Assembly: GCF_013385175.1 (NCBI RefSeq)
Contig: NZ_JABZEO010000003.1
Coordinates: 248,001 to 312,000, forward strand
DNA: 64,000 nt
Direction: 5' to 3'
Origin: Allochromatium humboldtianum
GTDB taxonomy: Bacteria; Pseudomonadota; Gammaproteobacteria; Chromatiales; Chromatiaceae
This document shows positions 43,801 through 52,069 of the stretch, one piece after another. A model generated the notes under the pieces. The model searched no databases. It saw only the letters and a program-made list of their open reading frames with translations, and was not told the DNA's origin. A program made the translations under genes and the position numbers. Each line of letters opens with the position of its first letter. Position 1 is the stretch's first letter.

Positions 43801-44085
43801 CAGAGTCCCTGTTACGCTGCCTTGCGATGGGTTACGATAGAGTGCGCTAGATTAGTGACTTAGGCGCGCTCGGTTTACGCTCCGTTGCCTTTCGATGCCA
43901 CCTGATACCCGCTCTCGTGGTGACTCTATGGTGACTCAAGCCGACCGCCTGACCACTGACCGATCCAGTGACTCAAAACCATCATCCGGCATCCTGATAT
44001 TGGACGCCTGTCGGTCGGCTGGATCGGCTCAAGTGACTGGAACGCCAGCAATTCAGGGTGAGTCACCACCAGCGAGGGCCAATTC
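43801..44085. promoter_or_regulatory. Left arm of element with repeated TGACT(C) sites
   Basis: No gene is supported here. TGACT or TGACTCA occurs at 43856, 43921, 43932, 43969 and 44034, and inverted at 44059-44065. Two copies 11 bases apart form a 24-bp block at 43916-43939 that is repeated exactly at 56515-56538 inside the other end. Short repeats flanking an integrase gene and att site are expected for integrase arm-binding sites. Confidence 0.55.
43916..43939. repeat. 24-bp direct repeat, left copy
   Basis: Identical to 56515-56538. It holds two TGACTC units one helical turn apart. Lies 116 bases inside the left att repeat, versus 43 bases inside the right one. Confidence 0.85.
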
Positions 44086-45282
44086 ATGCGATTGACAAAA
44101 AAGACCATCGACGCCCTGAGTTATCAGGGAGCCGGGAATGAGCGGTTTGTCGTCTGGGATGATGACCCGCCTGGATTCGGATTGCGGATCTACCCGAGCG
44201 GACGTAAGGCGTTCGTACTCTCTTACCGTTCCCAAGGCCGCAAACGCCTGATGACCGTCGGCACCTATGGCGTGCTGACCCTGGAGCAGGCCCGCATCCA
44301 GGCCCGCGCCGAACTGGCCAAAGTCGAGACCCAGGGCGCTGACCCGCTCGCTGTGCGACAGCGACAGGCCCAGGGCGAGACCTTCCGCGATCTCTGCCAG
44401 ACCTACATGGAGCGCCACGGGCAAGCCAAGAAGAGCGGCCCCGACGATCAGCGGCGCATCGATCGCCACCTGTTGCCCCTGTGGGGATCGCTCAAGGTTC
44501 CGGCTATCACCCGCGCGGACGTGGCGGCGCTGCACTCCAAGATCGGCAAGGCCCATCCCTATGAGGCCAATCGAGTCCTGGCCCTGTTGTCGAAGATGTT
44601 CGATCTGGCGCGGCGCTGGGGCTTCGTGCCCGAGGATCATTCCAACCCGGCCCGCGACATCGACCGCTTCAAGGAGGCCAAGCGGGATCGCTGGGTGAAG
44701 CCCGAGGAATTGCCGCGTCTGGCCCAGGCCATCAATGAGGAACCCAACCAATCGGCTCGGTTCGGTCTGTGGCTGTACCTGCTGACCGGCGCGCGCAAGT
44801 CCGAGCTGTTGCGGGCACGCTGGGAAGATGTTGACTGGACGCGCGCGGAACTGCGCATTCCAGACACCAAGGCCGGGCGCGTCCACTACATCCCCTTGAG
44901 TGCCGCCGCCCTGGCGCTGTTGCGCGAGATCCCGCGCGAAGAGGGCAACCCCCACATCCTGCCCGGCAAGCTGGACGGCGCGCATCTGGTCAACATCAAT
45001 AAGCCTTGGAACCGCGTCCGGCAAGCAGCCGGTGTCGAGGACGTGCGCATCCATGACCTGCGTCGAACGGTCGGCTCCTGGCTGGCCCAGGCCGGGAACT
45101 CGCTGCACCTGATCGGGCGCGTCCTGAATCACTCCAACCAATCGACGACAGCCATCTATGCGCGCTTCGGCGAGGACTCGGTACGCGCGGCCCTGGAACA
45201 GCACGGCGCCCGCATCATCGGCGCGGCTGGCCTGACCCCATCGGCGGACGTGACCGAGATCAAGACCCGCCGCACGGCTTGA
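44086..45282 (+). CDS. int: P4-type tyrosine integrase
   Basis: The 398-residue integrase has an N-terminal DUF4102 arm-binding domain (GFGLRIYPSGRKAFVLSYRS), a central core-binding domain, and a catalytic domain with Arg in LTGARKSELLRARWEDVDW (about 236), HDLRR (about 322), the His of LNHSNQSTT (about 346) and the nucleophile Tyr of AIYARFG (about 354). All active-site residues are present, so it should be able to integrate and excise the element at tRNA-Lys. It reads inward from the left att site, with candidate arm sites just upstream of its start. Confidence 0.96.
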   Translation: MRLTKKTIDALSYQGAGNERFVVWDDDPPGFGLRIYPSGRKAFVLSYRSQGRKRLMTVGTYGVLTLEQARIQARAELAKVETQGADPLAVRQRQAQGETFRDLCQTYMERHGQAKKSGPDDQRRIDRHLLPLWGSLKVPAITRADVAALHSKIGKAHPYEANRVLALLSKMFDLARRWGFVPEDHSNPARDIDRFKEAKRDRWVKPEELPRLAQAINEEPNQSARFGLWLYLLTGARKSELLRARWEDVDWTRAELRIPDTKAGRVHYIPLSAAALALLREIPREEGNPHILPGKLDGAHLVNINKPWNRVRQAAGVEDVRIHDLRRTVGSWLAQAGNSLHLIGRVLNHSNQSTTAIYARFGEDSVRAALEQHGARIIGAAGLTPSADVTEIKTRRTA

Positions 45283-45308
45283 AACACCCCACAGACGAGG
45301 ATGCCCCC

Positions 45309-45497
45309 ATGCCCGAGCTACACCCGCAATTTCTGACCGACTCGGACGGCAAGCCGATGTCGGTTCTGCTGCCCTTCGCCGAATACGAGGCGCTGATTGA
45401 GTACCTGGAGGATATGGAGGACATCGCGGACGCCCGCCAAGCGAGGGATGAGCCGACGATCCCTTGGGAAACGGTCAAGGCCGAGATGGGCCTGTGA
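45309..45497 (+). CDS. RelB/Phd-type antitoxin
   Basis: The 62-residue product MPELHPQFLTDSDGKPMSVL with LPFAEYEALIEYLEDMEDIA is of the Phd/YefM-RelB antitoxin type: a short N-terminal DNA-binding part, then an acidic helix that wraps the toxin. I prefer the ATG at 45309; a TTG at 45279 is in frame. The stop overlaps the toxin start as TGATG. It lies directly after the integrase gene, a common place for stability modules of mobile elements. Confidence 0.85.
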   Translation: MPELHPQFLTDSDGKPMSVLLPFAEYEALIEYLEDMEDIADARQARDEPTIPWETVKAEMGL

Positions 45498-45760
45498 TGA
45501 CCTATCGAATCGAAATCAAGCGCCCGGCGCGCAAGGTGCTGCTGGCGCTCCCGCAAGCCTATCGGTCGCGGATCGCTGAGGCCATCGAGGCACTGGCCAG
45601 CGATCCACGCCGATCGGGAACGCGCAAGCTGGCCGGGAGCGAGTCTCTGTACCGGCTGCGTGTCGGCGACTATCGCGTCATCTATGAGATCCAGGACGAG
45701 TGCCTGATCGTCGTGGTCGTCAAGGTCGGCCATCGGCGCGAGGTCTACCGCGAGCACTGA
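45497..45760 (+). CDS. relE: RelE/ParE-type toxin
   Basis: The 87-residue protein MTYRIEIKRPARKVLLALPQ, with LASDPRRSGTRKLAGSESLY and RLRVGDYRVIYEIQDECLIV, has the standard RelE-fold signature (RVGDYRVIYE). RelE toxins cut mRNA in the ribosomal A site. It is translationally coupled to the antitoxin. A hairpin follows the stop. Confidence 0.93.
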   Translation: MTYRIEIKRPARKVLLALPQAYRSRIAEAIEALASDPRRSGTRKLAGSESLYRLRVGDYRVIYEIQDECLIVVVVKVGHRREVYREH

Positions 45761-45769
45761 CCAAAACGA

Positions 45770-45803
45770 CGAAGCCCCGGCGAGTGTGAATCGTCGGGGC
45801 TTC
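45770..45803 (+). terminator. Hairpin after the RelBE-type module
   Basis: An inverted repeat with GAAGCCCCGGCGA and its near-complement on both sides of a 7-base loop forms a strong stem right after the toxin stop. There is no run of T behind it, so it may be a bidirectional or weak terminator, or a processing stem. Confidence 0.55.
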
Positions 45804-45839
45804 TGGCCAATACCAGTTTATGCGGAAGGAGGTCTGGCA

Positions 45840-46556
45840 ATGACCGCTGACAATTATATGCGAGAGATGATCTGCGGTCTTCTGCGAGAGGAAGAAAAGA
45901 AGAAGGCACCACCGCGCGTATTCGCGCCACCGAAGGCAAGCGATCTTGTCGCCAGTGCCAGAAAGATCATGGCACAGCATCAATGCGCTATTGATCCGAC
46001 CTGGATCAAATGCCGAAGCTGGAGCAACCTGGAAGCCGCATGGCTGGCGCTCGGGATCGACCCGAACCTCACGGACCCTTGGCGCTTGGATCGCGACTGG
46101 AAGGCGAGCTTGACGGCCATCGCTGAGGATCTGGCCCGCCGCCTGTCGCGTTTGGTCGGAGAAGCTGGAGCACCTACCGATTTCATCCAGGTCATGACGG
46201 ATCTCGGGATTCGTCCTGATTGGATGGATGCCGAGCCGATTGTTACCGGCGAGCAGGATGAAGCCAGCGAAAGTATCGCTCCAGCGGATGAGAGCAACGA
46301 ATCATTACCGGCTGATCGTGATTCCAGTCTTCTCGAAGAGCGAAAAGCGTGCCTAGCCAAATGGCTCAAAGCGCGATCAATTCCGCCTAAAGACTGGAGG
46401 TCTCTCGGAAATCATGATTTGAGCGTCAAGGAAATTTACACCGCTATGACTCAGAAGCGCGAATTTAGAAGCCTTTCAGGAACTGGTGATCCCATCACCT
46501 TTGGGACGTTTTATCGCCAGTTCTGGAAGATGCAGCGAGAGTTCAAAATTCAATAA
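45840..46556 (+). CDS. Hypothetical protein, 238 aa (element cargo)
   Basis: The ATG at 45840 has AAGGAGG about 8 bases upstream, a strong ribosome site. The protein begins MTADNYMREMICGLLREEEK and contains WIKCRSWSNLEAAWLALGID and FGTFYRQFWKMQREFKIQ at its end. No signal peptide or membrane helix; no family recognised. Base composition is more AT-rich than the chromosome, as expected for a transferred gene. It precedes the AlpA-like regulator and its candidate control region. Confidence 0.75.
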   Translation: MTADNYMREMICGLLREEEKKKAPPRVFAPPKASDLVASARKIMAQHQCAIDPTWIKCRSWSNLEAAWLALGIDPNLTDPWRLDRDWKASLTAIAEDLARRLSRLVGEAGAPTDFIQVMTDLGIRPDWMDAEPIVTGEQDEASESIAPADESNESLPADRDSSLLEERKACLAKWLKARSIPPKDWRSLGNHDLSVKEIYTAMTQKREFRSLSGTGDPITFGTFYRQFWKMQREFKIQ

Positions 46557-46578
46557 CCCTGAACCTGCTAGGGACGAG

Positions 46579-46635
46579 GGGTGACAAGGTTATCACCCGT
46601 GATAGTGATACGGTATCACCCCTTGCTTATCACCC
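46579..46635. promoter_or_regulatory. Repeat cluster (TATCACCC / GTGATA) before AlpA-like gene
   Basis: TATCACCC occurs at 46591, 46614 and 46628, with inverted GGGTGA at 46579 and GTGATA at 46599 and 46605. Two palindromes result: GGGTGA-8-TCACCC (46579-46598) and GTGATAC-G-GTATCAC (46605-46619). Such a cluster is either an operator for the adjacent regulator or an iteron-type origin for the element's replication protein. Confidence 0.6.
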
Positions 46636-46683
46636 AGGGGGGCGGCTTAAGGTGACGGCACATTCACTACACGGAGCCGTCCA

Positions 46684-46917
46684 ATGCCCGCACTCCCTCA
46701 AGCTACCGCCAGCATCCGGCGTCTTCTGACCGAGCGCCAAGCCTCCGACAAGCTGGCTGTCTCTCCCCGCACTCTCCAGAACTGGCGTCGCTTTGGCGAA
46801 GGCCCGCGCTTTGTGAAACTTGGCGCGGCTGTTCGTTATGTCGAGGGCGATCTTGACGCTTGGATCGACGAGCAAATTCGCCGCTCGACTTCCGACCCCG
46901 GCCCGCTGGCGGCTTAA
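46684..46917 (+). CDS. AlpA/MerR-like helix-turn-helix regulator, 77 aa
   Basis: The product has RLLTERQASDKLAVSPRTLQ, NWRRFGEGPRFVKLGAAVRY and VEGDLDAWIDEQIRRS, the layout of the small excisionase/AlpA family of winged HTH proteins. In P4-like elements AlpA controls integrase and excision. It follows the repeat cluster at 46579-46635, which may be its operator. Confidence 0.88.
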   Translation: MPALPQATASIRRLLTERQASDKLAVSPRTLQNWRRFGEGPRFVKLGAAVRYVEGDLDAWIDEQIRRSTSDPGPLAA

Positions 46918-46932
46918 TCGGGAGCGATCGAG

Positions 46933-47133
46933 ATGTCCACACGTTCGCGAAAGATCCGCGCCGAACGGCGCGAGAAAATGGCCATGCGCTGGCCAGATAC
47001 GAAGAAGCTCGCCGGGAGTAGGGTCCACGGCGAGCTTGCAAAGGATTCGAGAATCGGCGTAGGCTGTAAAAAGGACGACCCGCCTTTAGCAGAGGGGGCG
47101 TCGTCCCAGGGAGTTAGCAGCTCCCTGAGTTAA
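46933..47133 (+). CDS. Possible small basic protein, 66 aa
   Basis: GGGAG about 8 bases before the ATG supports translation, and the first 45 residues (MSTRSRKIRAERREKMAMRW and on) are strongly basic. The 3' third runs through the hairpins at 47072-47127, where the protein composition becomes Ser/Gly rich and unconvincing. It may be a real small DNA-binding protein or only a chance frame upstream of a structured RNA. Confidence 0.35.
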   Translation: MSTRSRKIRAERREKMAMRWPDTKKLAGSRVHGELAKDSRIGVGCKKDDPPLAEGASSQGVSSSLS

Positions 47134-47160
47134 GGTCCGACCCGGTAAAGACTCAGGACC
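47072..47160 (+). ncRNA. Structured element: consecutive hairpins
   Basis: Three stems follow one another: GGACGAC pairing with GTCGTCC (47072-47107), CAGGGAG with CTCCCTG around a 7-base loop (47107-47127), and GGTCC with GGACC (about 47134-47160), with TGAGT/ACTCA as an alternative pairing. It lies in a 150-base gap before the gene at 47284. This could be a small RNA or a leader; identity unknown. Confidence 0.35.
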
Positions 47161-47283
47161 ACCGACGCGAGAAGATTGTACCCTAGGCCGTAGTGCGTCT
47201 GCACGCCCGTGCGCGCCTGCCCGATTGCTCGCGTCCTCCTCCTGTCTTGGCCGGTCGGTCTCCCAACCCTTTGGAGATCGATC

Positions 47284-47577
47284 ATGAAGCCCGAAACCTT
47301 CACCCCCGGCGAACAGCTCGCCACCACCAACACCGCCCATGCCGAGACCGGCATCCGCGTTCGTGTCTATCACGAGCGGCTGCGCTGGGGCGCCTACAAC
47401 ATCGCCAAGACGACCGAGCTGGCCGCGAACATCGCCCTGGAGCTTGAGGACGATGAAGAGAACCGCGTCCAGTGGGCGAGCACGGGCGCGCTTCACGCCC
47501 TGCTCGAAGTCATCCGCATGGCATCGATGGACCTGCATGGCACTTTGACGTATGTGCTCGGGGAGGACGGCCAATGA
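47284..47577 (+). CDS. Hypothetical protein, 97 aa (element cargo)
   Basis: MKPETFTPGEQLATTNTAHA, with YNIAKTTELAANIALELEDD and HALLEVIRMASMDLHGTL, suggests a short helical cytoplasmic protein. GGAG lies 12 bases before the ATG. Its stop overlaps the next start as ATGA, which links it to the DUF3077-like gene. No family recognised. Confidence 0.72.
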   Translation: MKPETFTPGEQLATTNTAHAETGIRVRVYHERLRWGAYNIAKTTELAANIALELEDDEENRVQWASTGALHALLEVIRMASMDLHGTLTYVLGEDGQ

Positions 47578-48155
47578 AAACCCCTGAGACCCGCTTCTCC
47601 TACATCCCCAGCCTTGATGCCGATCTGTTCGCCGTCCGCGCTGGAATCCCGTTGGCGACCGCTGCTGAAGAGGCCGGTTGCATCGTGGACGCGGCGCTCG
47701 GGACTGTCCGGCGTGTCGCCTGTTCGATCAGCATCGATGATGGTGCGCACCTGCTTTGGAGCGCGGTCTATTCGCTGGACATGGCTCACGGACTGCTCGG
47801 ATCGATCCAGGCCGCGCTTGAGGATCGGGAGCCATCCGCGCCCGCTGACGGGTTCGGCTACTACATCGCCCCGTCCGACAACACAGCGCCCGGCCCCTTC
47901 CAATGGTTTGTGGTGAACCACGCCAACGATTGCGTCGCCGAGTACGGCACCGCTGACACCTGGAGTGATGCCGATCAGGTCGCGTGCGACACGATCGAGC
48001 GTCTGGAGAAGCAAGCCGCACCGGCACCAGCGCCCGAAGCCAAGCCCGAAGATCCCGAGACCATGCGCCAAGTCTGGCGCGATATGGCCAAGATGGCGGC
48101 TGATGAGCTGGCCAAGCTGGACCGCGCTGGCGCTGAGCAGGAGGCCCGGCCATGA
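47574..48155 (+). CDS. DUF3077-like protein, 193 aa (element cargo)
   Basis: The N-terminus SLDADLFAVRAGIPLATAAE with EAGCIVDAALGTV matches the DUF3077 pattern seen in small proteins of proteobacterial accessory DNA. The middle has YIAPSDNTAPGPFQWFVVNH, and the C-terminus is an Ala/Pro/Glu-rich helical tail. Function unknown. Overlaps the genes on both sides by 4 bases, so the whole string 47284-52852 is translated as one coupled unit. Confidence 0.72.
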   Translation: MKTPETRFSYIPSLDADLFAVRAGIPLATAAEEAGCIVDAALGTVRRVACSISIDDGAHLLWSAVYSLDMAHGLLGSIQAALEDREPSAPADGFGYYIAPSDNTAPGPFQWFVVNHANDCVAEYGTADTWSDADQVACDTIERLEKQAAPAPAPEAKPEDPETMRQVWRDMAKMAADELAKLDRAGAEQEARP

Positions 48156-48346
48156 GCGACCAACTGCCCGAAAGCTTCCGTTGGAGCTACGCGATCTGCA
48201 AGCAGCTGTCATCGGCCCATTCGCTCGCGTCGAGCTATGGCGATCTGGAGCTGGACGACGAACTCCGCGCCGCCGTCGAGCGTGCCGTTCGTCCGATCTT
48301 GGAACGCCGGCTGAAGCAGGCTGAGAAGCAGGAGGCCGCGCGATGA
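48152..48346 (+). CDS. Small hypothetical protein, 64 aa (element cargo)
   Basis: MSDQLPESFRWSYAICKQLS and LELDDELRAAVERAVRPILE suggest two or three helices. No family recognised. It overlaps the genes on both sides by 4 bases (ATGA), which is the best evidence that it is translated. Confidence 0.68.
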   Translation: MSDQLPESFRWSYAICKQLSSAHSLASSYGDLELDDELRAAVERAVRPILERRLKQAEKQEAAR

Positions 48347-48732
48347 GCGAGCCAACCAAGATGATCGACCCGGCGTTGGTCGCTGAATGCCGTCGCTTGA
48401 CTATCACCAGCGACCATGAACAGCGCGTAGATTCAGCCGATCGTGACGCAGAGTATGCAGCGAACCGCAGTCTTGTTCGGGCGGTTGTCGCTGCGCTGGG
48501 TGACAACCCTGCGCACGTCGAAAACTGGCGGCTCGGTTTTCGTGATACGGCCATCATCCTCAGTCTGGAGTTATGCCCTCCAGGCCAGTTCATGGGCGAC
48601 TTCATCTACGCCTACGCGATCGTCTGCGACACGGGGCAGGTATGCCCGATCAATCACGATCGTATGAACAAGGAAGAGGGTGACAACAAGCCGCCGCGTC
48701 GCTTGAGTGTCATCCAGGGAGGACGCCAATAA
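48343..48732 (+). CDS. Hypothetical protein, 129 aa (element cargo)
   Basis: MSEPTKMIDPALVAECRRLT with GFRDTAIILSLELCPPGQFM is cytoplasmic, with no known family. Overlaps the neighbours by 4 bases and 1 base. Base use differs a little from the flanking high-GC genes, as in much of the element. Confidence 0.68.
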   Translation: MSEPTKMIDPALVAECRRLTITSDHEQRVDSADRDAEYAANRSLVRAVVAALGDNPAHVENWRLGFRDTAIILSLELCPPGQFMGDFIYAYAIVCDTGQVCPINHDRMNKEEGDNKPPRRLSVIQGGRQ

Positions 48733-48953
48733 TGGCCACACGTCCCCGCACCACAGCGGGGGCGGTTCCCGCCGCCCCTGATGATCTCGCCGCCCGGCTG
48801 GCGTCTGCTGCCGCTCAAGCCGTCCGCAAGACCCACGTCCAGACCGGGACCATTCCAGGCCGCACGCGCTCTGGCGAGTTCCGCGTCCGGTTCGACGATG
48901 GTCGGACGGCTGTCTACCGCATCCATCTTGAGCTCGTCCGGGAGGTCCGTTGA
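48732..48953 (+). CDS. Small hypothetical protein, 73 aa (element cargo)
   Basis: The end of the protein, IPGRTRSGEFRVRFDDGRTA then VYRIHLELVREV, looks like a compact beta-rich fold. The start overlaps the previous stop by one base, and its own stop overlaps the next ATG by one base. No family recognised. Confidence 0.65.
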   Translation: MATRPRTTAGAVPAAPDDLAARLASAAAQAVRKTHVQTGTIPGRTRSGEFRVRFDDGRTAVYRIHLELVREVR

Positions 48954-51900
48954 TGAACGCCCCAATTCCCAAGGGGGCGACGGCTCCCGCTGTCAATCCC
49001 GATCGGCTGCCGCCCGAGGTCCGCGCTTCGATCGAGGCCCAGGCGCCCGGCGTCGAGCTGGTGGAACTGACAGACGAGCTGGCCGCGCCGGTCGTGGCCA
49101 AGGTCGAAGCTGAGAATGCCGCCAAGCGCCAGCGTCGCGGTATTCGTCTGAAGAGCGACGAACCGGCCCCGGAGCCGCGAGTTGACATCAAGCAAGTGGC
49201 CGCGTCCGCGATTCCGCACCTGGAGGCCATCTGTTCGCACTGGCTGCCGGATGGAAAACGTCAGGGGCATGATTGGGTTGCTCGCAACCCTACGCGCGAC
49301 GATCAAAATGCAGGGTCGTTCTCCGTGTCGCTGTTGACCGGCGGGTGCATCGACCACGCGACCGGCGATCAGTGTCACGACATCGTATCGACCATCAAGT
49401 ATCTGGACGGTCTACCAACCCAGGGCGAAGCCGCGCGCAAGGTCGCTGAGTTTCTGGGTACGGCACCCCTGCCGGAACCGACCCAGACGCCCAAGCCAGC
49501 AAAGAAGACGCCCAGGGCGATGCCGGCCTGTCCGACCGCGCACCCGACACTTGGGCGTCCGTCTGCGCAGTGGGAATATCGTGATGCTGACGGTTCCTTG
49601 ATCTGCATTCAGATGCGGTTCGACACCGGCCCAGGTACGAAAGAGTTCCGGCCCGCCACCCGTACCGCCGATGGTTGGCGCTGGAAGGCTCCCGAGGCAC
49701 CGCGCCCGCTGTACGGTCTGGATCGGCTCAGCGCGCACCCCGAGGCACCCGTCATCCTCTGCGAAGGCGAGAAGGCATCCAATGCCGCCGCCGCCCTGCT
49801 GTTGGACTGCGTGAGTATCGCGTCGATGAATGGCGCCAAGTCTCCGAAGAAATCGGACTGGACACCGCTGGCTGGTCGTCGCGTTCGGATCTGGCCAGAC
49901 AACGACCAACCCGGCGCCGACTTCGCTCAGACCGCCGCCAAGCTGATCCTGGACGCTGGCGCGCAGTCGGTCGAGGTGCTGGACCTGTCGAGTTTGGGCG
50001 ATGGACTGCCCGAGGGATGGGACGCGGCCGACGCGCTCGCTGACGGATGGACTCCCGAGCGGTTCGCAGAGTGCGCGAGATTTACCGACACCCGCCGCCC
50101 GATCGAGTGGGGGGGGTCTGCTAATCCTGCTAATTCTGCGAATCGGGAGCGCGCAAACACAGCCGAGCCGGACGACGAAAGCCCGCTCTCGCTCCAAGAG
50201 ATCGAGCAGCTTGTGGCGTGGGCCTGGAGGACCAAGACCGCGTTACCGTCCGATCCCGAGGGCGTATTCACCTATCACCACACGCGCGACAGCAAAGGCC
50301 GACCCAAGGAGCGGTATTCGATGCGCTCGCCGATCGGCGGGTTCGAGACCTTCTCAGGCCCGTGGCCCGCGATGGCCTGGAAGCACGGTCGCGAAGGATT
50401 CATGGGCGCTGTGGATGCCTACCTGCCCGTGCGCGAACAGCATGTTCTGGATGAAGCCGCGCGCACCGGCAAGGCACCCAATGATGTGTCGCGCGACGTG
50501 CTGCGCGCGGATGCTCAAGCCTGGATGCGCCGCATTGAAGCCTTGGCGGTCAGTGATGAAGTCGGGCGCGAGCTGCTGGAGCGCGTCACACCGGATTGGC
50601 CGGAGCCGGAACCGCTGCGCGCACCAATGGCCGAAGCCGAGCCGTACCCGGTCAATGCGCTGGGCGACGTGCTTGGAACGGCGGCAATCGCCTTACATGA
50701 GAGCGTCAAGGCACCGCTGGCGCTGTGCGCTCAAAGCGTTTTGGCGGCTGCCTCGTTCGCGGCACAAGGGCATTTCGACGCCCATATGCCTTGGGGCGAA
50801 ATCAAGCCGCTCTCACTGGCGATGCTGACCGTGGGCGAGTCCGGAGAACGCAAGTCTGGTGTCGATGACTTGGTTCTCGGAGCAGCCAAGGCCCAAGAGC
50901 GCGCGGAGATGGCCACCTATGAAGCCGACATGGAGAGCTTCGAGTCTGAAATGGCTGCATGGAAAGCCGCATCAGAGCAGGCCAAGAAACGCGCATCCGG
51001 CAAAGATCGCGGCCGGCTCGAAGATTTCCGCCGCGAAGCTGCCGAGATCGGCCCGCCGCCCGTCGCGCCTGTCCTGCCTCTGCGCTTTGTCACCGACCCA
51101 ACGGTCGAGGGGCTGTACAAGCTGCTGGCGATCGGGCAACCGAGCGTTGCACTGTTCTCCGATGAGGGCGGATTGCTGATCGGCGGTCATGCGCTCAACT
51201 CCGACAACGCACTCAAGACGCTGGCGCGCTGGTGCAAGCTGTGGGATGGCTCGCCCTTCGATCGCGTTCGGGCTGGCGATGGGTCCGGCATCCTCTACGG
51301 GCGGCGCATGGCTCTGCACCAACTGGCCCAACCGGACATCATGAGCACGCTTCTGAGCGACCCGACCGCCAACGGACAGGGGTTCCTGGCGCGCTGTCTG
51401 GTCGCCTGGCCGCAATCGACGATCGGCACCCGGCATATCGAGCAGTACGAATGGGCTGGGGATCGACCCGAGATCCGGCGTCTGTTCGGCAAGCTCAAGA
51501 CGCTGTTCGAGACGCCCCCGCGCGCCAAGGACCAGCGCGGGCAGGTTCTCGACCCGCAACCGTTGCCGCTGTCACCGGACGCCAAGGCGATGGCCGTTCA
51601 AGCGGGTAATCAGTTCGAGTCGCTGATGGCGCCCGGAGCGCCGCTGTGTGAGATCCGCGACCGTGGGTCGAAGGCGATGGACAACGCCATCCGCATCGCT
51701 GGCGTGCTGACCGTCATCGAGCAGGGATTGGCCGCGCGCGAAATCTCAGCCGACCACTTCGCCCGCGCCTTGACGCTTATTCAGTGGTACTTGGCGGAAG
51801 CTCTGCGCATTCGCGGCGCGGCTGCCATCCCCCAGGCCGTGACGGACGCCGAGGCGCTGTTGGCGTGGATCAGGGAACGAAGGATCAGTCTGTTCCGGTC

Positions 51901-52069
51901 GGCGCCTGTGTTGACCCGTGGCCCGGCCCAACTGCGAAACAAGGCTCGGTTCACGGCGGCTGTCGCCGAGCTGGTCGGCAACGGCTATCTGGTCGAGGCA
52001 CCGCCCGGAACCGAGGTCGAGGGCGTCAAGGCCAAGCTGGCGTGGAGGGTCCATCCCCATGTTCTTTGA
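48953..52069 (+). CDS. Toprim primase-like and DUF3987 helicase-like replication protein
   Basis: The 1038-residue protein is the largest of the element. An N-terminal primase-type region (about 75-180; WVARNPTRDDQNAGSFSVSL) is followed by a Toprim fold (about 260-335; VILCEGEKASNAAAALLL and RIWPDNDQPGADFA) and, from about residue 560, a DUF3987/YfjI-type domain with a Walker A-like loop TVGESGERKSGVDDL (about 625) and ALFSDEGGLLIGG as the Walker B region. It is likely to prime and unwind DNA for element replication. Between the halves is SANPANSAN (about 387-395), encoded by a 9-base repeat found three more times downstream. The ATG at 48953 overlaps the previous stop. Confidence 0.88.
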   Translation: MNAPIPKGATAPAVNPDRLPPEVRASIEAQAPGVELVELTDELAAPVVAKVEAENAAKRQRRGIRLKSDEPAPEPRVDIKQVAASAIPHLEAICSHWLPDGKRQGHDWVARNPTRDDQNAGSFSVSLLTGGCIDHATGDQCHDIVSTIKYLDGLPTQGEAARKVAEFLGTAPLPEPTQTPKPAKKTPRAMPACPTAHPTLGRPSAQWEYRDADGSLICIQMRFDTGPGTKEFRPATRTADGWRWKAPEAPRPLYGLDRLSAHPEAPVILCEGEKASNAAAALLLDCVSIASMNGAKSPKKSDWTPLAGRRVRIWPDNDQPGADFAQTAAKLILDAGAQSVEVLDLSSLGDGLPEGWDAADALADGWTPERFAECARFTDTRRPIEWGGSANPANSANRERANTAEPDDESPLSLQEIEQLVAWAWRTKTALPSDPEGVFTYHHTRDSKGRPKERYSMRSPIGGFETFSGPWPAMAWKHGREGFMGAVDAYLPVREQHVLDEAARTGKAPNDVSRDVLRADAQAWMRRIEALAVSDEVGRELLERVTPDWPEPEPLRAPMAEAEPYPVNALGDVLGTAAIALHESVKAPLALCAQSVLAAASFAAQGHFDAHMPWGEIKPLSLAMLTVGESGERKSGVDDLVLGAAKAQERAEMATYEADMESFESEMAAWKAASEQAKKRASGKDRGRLEDFRREAAEIGPPPVAPVLPLRFVTDPTVEGLYKLLAIGQPSVALFSDEGGLLIGGHALNSDNALKTLARWCKLWDGSPFDRVRAGDGSGILYGRRMALHQLAQPDIMSTLLSDPTANGQGFLARCLVAWPQSTIGTRHIEQYEWAGDRPEIRRLFGKLKTLFETPPRAKDQRGQVLDPQPLPLSPDAKAMAVQAGNQFESLMAPGAPLCEIRDRGSKAMDNAIRIAGVLTVIEQGLAAREISADHFARALTLIQWYLAEALRIRGAAAIPQAVTDAEALLAWIRERRISLFRSAPVLTRGPAQLRNKARFTAAVAELVGNGYLVEAPPGTEVEGVKAKLAWRVHPHVL
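50118..50144 (+). repeat. Three 9-base units, direct orientation, inside the DUF3987 gene
   Basis: Three tandem copies of CTGC(T/G)AAT(C/T) encode part of SANPANSAN. The same units return at 52090-52116 in direct and at 52161-52186 and 52214-52239 in inverted orientation. Confidence 0.9.

Noticed and set aside
43895-44095. 66-residue open frame upstream of the integrase
   Set aside because: It runs through the TGACTC repeats and has no ribosome site; the region is better explained as the att arm.
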